Source: Candidatus Dadabacteria bacterium
GTDB taxonomy: Bacteria > Desulfobacterota_D > UBA1144 > Nemesobacterales > Nemesobacteraceae
Reading direction: 5' to 3'
Assembly: GCA_026705445.1 (NCBI GenBank)
Contig: JAPPAR010000041.1
Span: 1 to 58,237, forward strand
DNA length: 58,237 nucleotides
Under the pieces are notes generated by a model. That model was not told where the DNA came from, did no database searches, and worked only from the letters and a program-made list of their open reading frames with translations. The translations under genes were made by a program, and so were the position numbers. The first letter of the stretch is position 1. Each line of letters begins with the position of its first letter. Below, one piece after another: positions 53,649 to 58,237 of the stretch.

Positions 53649-54324
53649 AATGCTGTACAAGGTCAGGGGGCTTGGAAAGGTTTTCAATAAATTGGGCAGC
53701 AGCGTGTGCGCTCTCGGCGGAGTGAATATGGATATTTCTGCCGGAGAAACCCTCGGAGTCGTGGGAGTGTCGGGTTCGGGGAAAAGCACCCTTCTTCACA
53801 TACTTGGCACTCTTGAGCCCCCGACAGAAGGTTCGGTTTTCTACAGGGGGAAGGATCTTTTCAGCCAAGATGAAGAAGAGCTCTCGGTTTTCAGAAACTC
53901 GGAAATTGGATTTATTTTTCAATTTCATTACCTTCTTATGGAATTCACGGCGCTTGAAAACGTCATGATGCCGTGTCTTATAGCAAGACAGAGCCTTGCT
54001 GTGGCGAGACAAAAGGCTTGCGATGTGCTTGAGAAGGTGGGACTTTCCGAGCGTCTCAACCATCTTCCGGGAGAGCTTTCCGGGGGAGAGCAGCAGAGAG
54101 TGGCGATCGCCAGATCGATTGTCAGAGGGCCGAAGGTGATACTTGCCGACGAGCCCACGGGGAATCTTGACAAAAAAACGGGATTCTCGGTTCTTGATCT
54201 GTTCTGCAGGCTTAACGAGGATTACGGGGTTACGGTTGTAATGGTTACGCATAACGACGAATTTGCGAAGAGAATGAAAAAAACTGTTAAAATATCGGAC
54301 GGGATGGTTGCCGATGCGAACTAA
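53641..54324 (+). CDS. lolD: Lipoprotein-releasing ABC ATPase LolD
   Basis: LolD powers lipoprotein release with the permease. The 227 aa protein has Walker A GVSGSGKST (about 38-46), the family's QFHYLLMEFTALENVMMP box, signature LSGGEQQRVAIAR and Walker B VILADEPTGNLD. It overlaps the permease gene and bamA (11 bases), so lysS-lol-bamA-skp-fabZ probably form one transcript. The layout is standard for Gram-negative bacteria. Confidence 0.95.
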   Translation: MSEMLYKVRGLGKVFNKLGSSVCALGGVNMDISAGETLGVVGVSGSGKSTLLHILGTLEPPTEGSVFYRGKDLFSQDEEELSVFRNSEIGFIFQFHYLLMEFTALENVMMPCLIARQSLAVARQKACDVLEKVGLSERLNHLPGELSGGEQQRVAIARSIVRGPKVILADEPTGNLDKKTGFSVLDLFCRLNEDYGVTVVMVTHNDEFAKRMKKTVKISDGMVADAN

Positions 54325-56638
54325 AAGTCTTGTATTTTTCTTGGCTGTCTTTCTTTTCATGGCGACGTTTCCAACCGCGGGTTCCATGGCGCAGAACCTC
54401 CCTGCCGAAGAAGAACTTGAAAAGCATCAGTCCTTCAAGGGCACAGTTGCCGAGGTGGTAATTTCAGGCAACCGCAGAACCGAAACCTCCCTTATAGATC
54501 TCAATATAGAGACCAAGCAGGGCGATGAATATTCCCCGCAGATCGTAAAAGAGGATCTGAAGAGAATATTCAAGCTTGATTTCTTCCAGCAGGTCCTTGT
54601 TGACGTTAAGCCAGTTGAAGATGGTCTCAGGGTTGAGTTTGTCGTTGAGGAGAACCCGGTACTCGCGGACCTTAAGCTTTCCGGAAACGACAAGCTAAAG
54701 GAAGATGACATAAAGGAAGCTGTGGCATTTAGAGAAGGACGCATCGTAAGCCTGAGGAAGATAACGGAAGGCAGGGAAATAATACTTGCCCTTGCTTCCG
54801 AGAAGGGTTTGGTTGGAACTGAGGTCGAATATGAGATCGAACCGAGGGGAGATGGAGTCGTTGATGTCGTTTACCGGATTGACGAGGGAGAAAGAAAGTA
54901 CATAAAGGAAGTCGAGCTTATCGGAAACAGCGAAATCGAGACGAAGAAGATCAGAAAAAACATGTATTCAAAGCCCAAATATATTCTCTCTTTTATAACG
55001 AAGAGGGGGCTTTTCAAAATTGAAGAGATAAAGAGGGATTCCGACAGAATAAAAGCGGTTTACATTGATAACGGATATCTTGACGTAAAGGTTTCTGAAC
55101 CTGGAATTCGCTACGATGAGGAAAAAGACGGCTATGTGGTGAGTTTCTCAATAGAAGAAGGGGTTCAGTACAGGGTATCCACGATAACTTTCTCCGGGGA
55201 ACTGGCGGGAGATCAGGAAGAAATCCGCCCGAATCTCGAACTCTTGCCGGACTCTGTTTTCAGCAGTTTCGTTCTTCAGTCCGACATCGGGAAAATAACC
55301 GATTTCTACGGGGACAAGGGATATGCTTTTGCTAACGTAACACCTGATGTGCGGCTTGATAAGGGAAACAACCTAGTAAGCGTCGATTACTCGATTGAAA
55401 AAGGCAAGGAAGTATACGTAAGAAACATAAATATTCTGGACAACACCAGGACTAGAGATCATGTTGTAAGAAGGGAACTTTCACTTCAGGAACAAAGCCT
55501 GTACAGCGTTTCCAAACTGAGGGCCGCCCGCTACGAGGCCGCTCGCCTTGGTTATTTCGAGGAGAACATTGAAGTTCTAACCCATAGGGTTGAAGGAACG
55601 GATGATCTTCTGGATGTCGACGTGAAGGTTGAAGAACGTCCTACCGGATTTTTCAGCTTCGGCGGGGGGGTGAGTTCCGTTGAGAATTTTCTTTTCTCCG
55701 GACAGATACAGGAATCCAACCTTTTCGGATACGGCAAGACACTTTCTCTGGATGCCCAGGTCGGAGGCGTAACCAAGGCATTGAGTCTTAACTACCGGGA
55801 TCCGTATTTCTTTGGTACCAACTGGCTCCTGGATATCAGTTTGTATGCTCATGACAGGGATTACAGGGATTTTGAGAGAGCGGCCAAGGGTATTTCTCTG
55901 GGGGTGGGAAGAAGGATAAAGAGAAATTTCCAAGTCCGGGTCTTCCAGGAATTCTCGCAACAGGACGTGCACAATGTCCGGGGAGATGCACTGTTCGTCC
56001 TGTCCGAAACGGAGAGAACTATAGTTTCGACCGGGGTAGGGCTATCTTGGGATACAAGAAACAATTATCTCGATCCCACGAAGGGTTTTCTTCTGAGTAC
56101 GGCGGTTGAGTATGCCGGACTTTTTGCGGGCAACACCGATTTTATAAAGTACAATGCCACGGCCAAATCTTGGATTCCGTTCTGGAAAGGTACATATTTC
56201 GCCGCAAAGGCGAATTATGGGCTCCTGCATCTCATAGATGCCGGCGATGATCTCGTCGTGGAGGAGAGGTTCTTTCTAGGCGGTCCGAACACACTCAGAG
56301 GCTTCCGTTACAGAAGGGTGGGTCCCAGGAGGTCTACGGACACGGGGGGCTATGTAATAATTGGTGGCGTTCAGCAGGTTCTGGCATCACTTGACTTTGT
56401 TGTTCCGTTAAGCAAAACTGTCGGGCTTAAGGCCGTAGCTTTCTTTGATATAGGTAATGCTTTTGACCAAGATGAGTTCAGCCTTAATCCTTCGAATCTT
56501 AGAAAGGATGCCGGTTTTGGTATCAGGTGGATATCTCCCCTGGGACCAATGAAGCTTGATATCGGGTTCCCGATAGGCGAAAGGCTTCGAGATGAAGAAA
56601 AGTATGAAGTACAGTTTACCATTGGAAATTTGTTCTGA
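54314..56638 (+). CDS. bamA: Outer membrane protein assembly factor BamA
   Basis: BamA inserts beta-barrel proteins into the outer membrane. The ATG at 54314 gives 774 aa with a signal peptide (about 1-25). Five POTRA-type repeats follow (about 35-410), each with an antiparallel strand-helix pattern, then the 16-stranded barrel. The barrel has GGPNTLRGFRY (the LRGF lid-lock box) and ends in a C-terminal Phe, the outer-membrane signal. A TTG two codons earlier is possible. It is followed by skp after 36 bases. Confidence 0.95.
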   Translation: MRTKSLVFFLAVFLFMATFPTAGSMAQNLPAEEELEKHQSFKGTVAEVVISGNRRTETSLIDLNIETKQGDEYSPQIVKEDLKRIFKLDFFQQVLVDVKPVEDGLRVEFVVEENPVLADLKLSGNDKLKEDDIKEAVAFREGRIVSLRKITEGREIILALASEKGLVGTEVEYEIEPRGDGVVDVVYRIDEGERKYIKEVELIGNSEIETKKIRKNMYSKPKYILSFITKRGLFKIEEIKRDSDRIKAVYIDNGYLDVKVSEPGIRYDEEKDGYVVSFSIEEGVQYRVSTITFSGELAGDQEEIRPNLELLPDSVFSSFVLQSDIGKITDFYGDKGYAFANVTPDVRLDKGNNLVSVDYSIEKGKEVYVRNINILDNTRTRDHVVRRELSLQEQSLYSVSKLRAARYEAARLGYFEENIEVLTHRVEGTDDLLDVDVKVEERPTGFFSFGGGVSSVENFLFSGQIQESNLFGYGKTLSLDAQVGGVTKALSLNYRDPYFFGTNWLLDISLYAHDRDYRDFERAAKGISLGVGRRIKRNFQVRVFQEFSQQDVHNVRGDALFVLSETERTIVSTGVGLSWDTRNNYLDPTKGFLLSTAVEYAGLFAGNTDFIKYNATAKSWIPFWKGTYFAAKANYGLLHLIDAGDDLVVEERFFLGGPNTLRGFRYRRVGPRRSTDTGGYVIIGGVQQVLASLDFVVPLSKTVGLKAVAFFDIGNAFDQDEFSLNPSNLRKDAGFGIRWISPLGPMKLDIGFPIGERLRDEEKYEVQFTIGNLF

Positions 56639-56674
56639 TCAGGCAATTTATTTCTTAAGGAGGCATTAGGTTAA

Positions 56675-57184
56675 ATGAGAAAATGTTTGTTGCTTGCCGC
56701 TGGGTTTTTCATGTTATTCACGTTTTCTGCTTATGCTCAGCAGAAAATAGCTTACATAGACATCAAGCAGGTTATCAGGGATTCAAAAGCCGGAAAGGCC
56801 GCCACTACTTCTTTCCAGAAAGAGGTTGAAGCCAAGAGGGCCGTAATAGAGCAGAAAAGGAAAGCTCTTGAAGACATGAGACAGGACGTCATACAAAACG
56901 GAGCGGTGATGAGCGAAAGTAAAAGAAGAAACCTTGCCGAGACCATAGAGAAAAAGCAGAAGGATTTGGATAGGACAAGAGAGGACATAAGGATTGAACT
57001 TCAGAGGAAGGATCTCGAGTTGACCCAGAATGTCCTTAAGGATATAGAAGCCATAGTTAACAAAATAGGCCAGCAGGAAAAATTCGACCTTATCGTCGAA
57101 AAAACCGAGGCGGGCATTCTCTACGGCAGCTCAGCTACAGATATAACCAACAAAGTCATATCGGTTTACGACGCTTCCAGATAA
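56675..57184 (+). CDS. skp: Periplasmic chaperone Skp/OmpH
   Basis: Skp holds unfolded outer-membrane proteins in the periplasm. The 169 aa protein has a signal peptide ending AYA-QQ and begins mature KIAYIDIKQVI, the family strand. A long charged coiled-coil (about 45-135) gives the tentacle arms. A strong SD (AAGGAGG) precedes it. It is between bamA and fabZ; the lpxD gene usually found at this point is missing. Its stop overlaps the fabZ start by one base. Confidence 0.93.
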   Translation: MRKCLLLAAGFFMLFTFSAYAQQKIAYIDIKQVIRDSKAGKAATTSFQKEVEAKRAVIEQKRKALEDMRQDVIQNGAVMSESKRRNLAETIEKKQKDLDRTREDIRIELQRKDLELTQNVLKDIEAIVNKIGQQEKFDLIVEKTEAGILYGSSATDITNKVISVYDASR

Positions 57185-57624
57185 TGAAGTTGGGTGTAGA
57201 TGAAATAAAGGAGCTTATTCCTCACAGAGAGCCTTTTCTGTTCGTTGACTCTGTGCTGGAAATTGAAAAGGGCAGAAAGATTGCCGCCGAGAAGCTCTTT
57301 TCTCCCGAAGAATTCTTCTTCAGAGGACACTTCCCCGGCAACCCTATAGTTCCAGGAGTGATAGTTACCGAAGCGCTGGCCCAGGCCGGAGGAGTGCTCT
57401 TCAACTATTCTTTTAGGGATGAACTGAAAAAAGAAGGTTTCGAAAACGCCTATCTTATGAGCCTTGATCGTTGCCGGTTCAGAGCGCCGGTGGTTCCGGG
57501 TGACAAGGTGGTTCTCGAGGTGGAACTCGTTAGAAGAAGATCTAGAATAATATTCTTTTCCGCAAAAGCTTCCGTGGACGGGAAAAAAGTGGCGGAGGCG
57601 GAAATTTCCGCTTACCTGGTATGA
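57184..57624 (+). CDS. fabZ: 3-hydroxyacyl-ACP dehydratase FabZ
   Basis: FabZ dehydrates 3-hydroxyacyl-ACP in fatty-acid synthesis. The 146 aa hotdog protein has the catalytic His49 (FRGHFPGNPIVPG) and Glu63 (VTEALAQ). The start forms TAATG with the skp stop. Commonly lpxA and lpxB follow fabZ; here the tRNA-tuf operon follows instead. The reading beyond fabZ holds a possible terminator and a strong promoter. Confidence 0.95.
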   Translation: MKLGVDEIKELIPHREPFLFVDSVLEIEKGRKIAAEKLFSPEEFFFRGHFPGNPIVPGVIVTEALAQAGGVLFNYSFRDELKKEGFENAYLMSLDRCRFRAPVVPGDKVVLEVELVRRRSRIIFFSAKASVDGKKVAEAEISAYLV

Positions 57625-57646
57625 TTTCCGGTCGGGTTTTTCAGCC

Positions 57647-57669
57647 CGGGGATTCCCGTTACTTTTTAA
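57647..57669 (+). terminator. Possible terminator after fabZ
   Basis: CGGG (57647-57650) pairs with CCCG (57655-57658) around GATT, then TTAC and a T5 run. The stem is only 4 bp, so it is weak. It is placed where the fabZ operon should end before the tRNA promoter. Confidence 0.3.
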
Positions 57670-57691
57670 TTATCTTTTCACTTGTTGATTA

Positions 57692-57719
57692 TTGACATTT
57701 CCGTTTATAGCAATATTAT
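57692..57719 (+). promoter_or_regulatory. Strong sigma70-type promoter of the tRNA-tuf operon
   Basis: A perfect TTGACA (57692-57697) and TATTAT (57714-57719) with a 16-base spacer; a nearby TATACA gives an alternative -10. Transcription would start near 57726, ahead of the first tRNA at 57802. Confidence 0.7.
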
Positions 57720-57801
57720 ACATTGTTTACTGTAAAAAGGGTTGTTTTACCCAATTCCAAGTTGGTCAGGCAAGTGAATCCAGAATTCATAAAAATAAAA
57801 A

Positions 57802-57873
57802 GCTGGCGTAGCTCAGGGGTAGAGCAGCTGATTTGTAATCAGCCGGTCGGGGGTTCGAATCCCTTCGCCAGCT
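57802..57873 (+). tRNA. tRNA-Thr (anticodon TGT)
   Basis: Cloverleaf: acceptor GCTGGCG/CGCCAGC, D arm, anticodon stem GCTGA/TCAGC with anticodon TGT at 57834-57836, T arm with GTTCGAATC. It reads ACA and related codons. CCA is not encoded. Confidence 0.95.
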
Positions 57874-57893
57874 CTCTGTTCGATGAATATACC

Positions 57894-57976
57894 GGGGAGG
57901 TGGCTGAGTGGACAAAAGCAGCAGACTGTAAATCTGCCGGCGAAAGCCTACGTAGGTTCGAATCCTGCCCTCCCCA
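57894..57976 (+). tRNA. tRNA-Tyr (anticodon GTA)
   Basis: Acceptor GGGGAGG/CCTCCCC, anticodon stem GCAGA/TCTGC with GTA at 57928-57930, and a long variable arm typical of bacterial tRNA-Tyr. The discriminator is A. CCA is not encoded. Confidence 0.95.
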
Positions 57977-57986
57977 GAAATTTCGT

Positions 57987-58060
57987 GCGGGAGTAGCTCA
58001 GTTGGCTAGAGCATCAGCCTTCCAAGCTGAGGGTCGCGGGTTCGAGCCCCGTCTCCCGCT
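57987..58060 (+). tRNA. tRNA-Gly (anticodon TCC)
   Basis: Acceptor GCGGGAG/CTCCCGC, anticodon stem TCAGC/GCTGA with TCC at 58021-58023, T arm with GGTTCGAGCC. The discriminator base is T. CCA is not encoded. Confidence 0.95.
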
Positions 58061-58073
58061 CGTTTTTAGGGAC

Positions 58074-58146
58074 GCCCACGTAGCTCAGTCGGTAGAGCAC
58101 GTCCTTGGTAAGGACGAGGTCGGCGGTTCAAGTCCGCTCGTGGGCT
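58074..58146 (+). tRNA. tRNA-Thr (anticodon GGT)
   Basis: Acceptor GCCCACG/CGTGGGC, anticodon stem CGTCC/GGACG with GGT at 58107-58109, T arm with GGTTCAAGTC. Together with the first tRNA it covers most Thr codons. CCA is not encoded. Confidence 0.95.
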
Positions 58147-58197
58147 TGATGCTTAGAGGTTTGAAAAATATTAGAGAAAATCGGAGGTCAACGAGAG

Positions 58198-58237
58198 ATG
58201 TCTAAGGCGAAGTTTGAGAGGGGGAAGCCGCATTTAA
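58198..58237 (+). CDS. tuf: Elongation factor Tu, 5' end only
   Basis: The ATG is followed by codons for MSKAKFERGKPHL, the conserved EF-Tu start, and the gene runs off the window. A GGAGG lies 11 bases upstream. Its position after Thr-Tyr-Gly-Thr tRNA genes matches the E. coli tufB locus. EF-Tu delivers aminoacyl-tRNA to the ribosome. Confidence 0.9.
   Translation, partial: MSKAKFERGKPHL

Noticed and set aside
57723-58205. A 160-codon open reading frame across the tRNA cluster
   Set aside because: It reads through four well-formed tRNA genes and into the tuf start; its open frame is a by-product of tRNA sequence.

Overview
The window is a dense bacterial chromosome segment of moderate GC with few gaps; no stretch above 300 bases lacks a gene. 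It comes from a Gram-negative, diderm organism, as shown by BamA, Skp, FabZ, a LolC/E permease with LolD, a periplasmic cytochrome c maturation pathway (System I) and envelope proteases. A lineage near Deltaproteobacteria or a candidate phylum such as Dadabacteria is plausible. That is an inference from gene content and from a CxxxY-type CcmE; nothing in the window names the organism. Start codons are often TTG or GTG, and several genes have weak Shine-Dalgarno (SD) sequences.

Layout. 0.2-1.9 kb: rarA and a glyoxalase. 2.0-8.1 kb: a tight operon with a small basic protein, an NAD-dependent epimerase and ccmABCDEF plus a minimal CcmI. 8.1-8.8 kb: a HigB/Gp49-type toxin, probably truncated, and its XRE antitoxin, inserted between the ccm genes and a membrane-anchored monohaem cytochrome c. 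10-14 kb: an MFS transporter, a PaaI-like thioesterase, rsmE and a cobA-hemD fusion. 14.2-16.2 kb: uvrB. 16.3-26.7 kb: a translation/RNA operon, rimP-nusA-infB-ylxP-rbfA-nrnA-truB-rpsO-pnp-miaA. 26.7-28.4 kb: a HipBA-type module. 28.5-29.4 kb: ccmH and ccmG. 29.5-34.8 kb: a trehalose synthase/phosphatase fusion, an aldo/keto reductase, a HAD phosphatase and malic enzyme. 34.9-36.7 kb: small accessory genes (FmdB-like zinc ribbon, methyltransferase, orphan AbrB-type antitoxin). 36.8-39.7 kb: an arsenosugar-type cluster (AhpD-like, ArsS radical SAM, TIGR04282 glycosyltransferase) ending in ccdA. 39.8-42.8 kb: a HAD phosphatase and katG. 42.9-49.6 kb: gmk, rel/spoT, lepB, pyrR-pyrB-pyrC. 49.8-50.8 kb: a compositionally distinct Sel1-trypsin protease. 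50.9-57.6 kb: lysS, lolC/E, lolD, bamA, skp, fabZ. 57.7-58.2 kb: a strong promoter, four tRNA genes (Thr-Tyr-Gly-Thr) and the start of tuf, the same order as the E. coli tufB operon.

How the genes work together. Cytochrome c maturation is the main theme. Haem handling (CcmABCDEF), thiol reduction (CcmG, CcmH, CcdA), the CobA-HemD fusion at the sirohaem/haem branch and a c-type cytochrome all lie here, split over three loci. CcmE has Cys in place of the haem-binding His, yet CcmH and CcmG are present. The other stretches are mostly housekeeping. The accessory genes sit at joints between housekeeping operons. I see no IS element, prophage or CRISPR array. The most notable observations are the mixed-type Ccm system, the ArsS-CcdA gene cluster, terminator-like hairpins on both sides of rimP-nusA, and genes whose TATAAT box lies 8 bases from the start codon, which suggests leaderless mRNAs.
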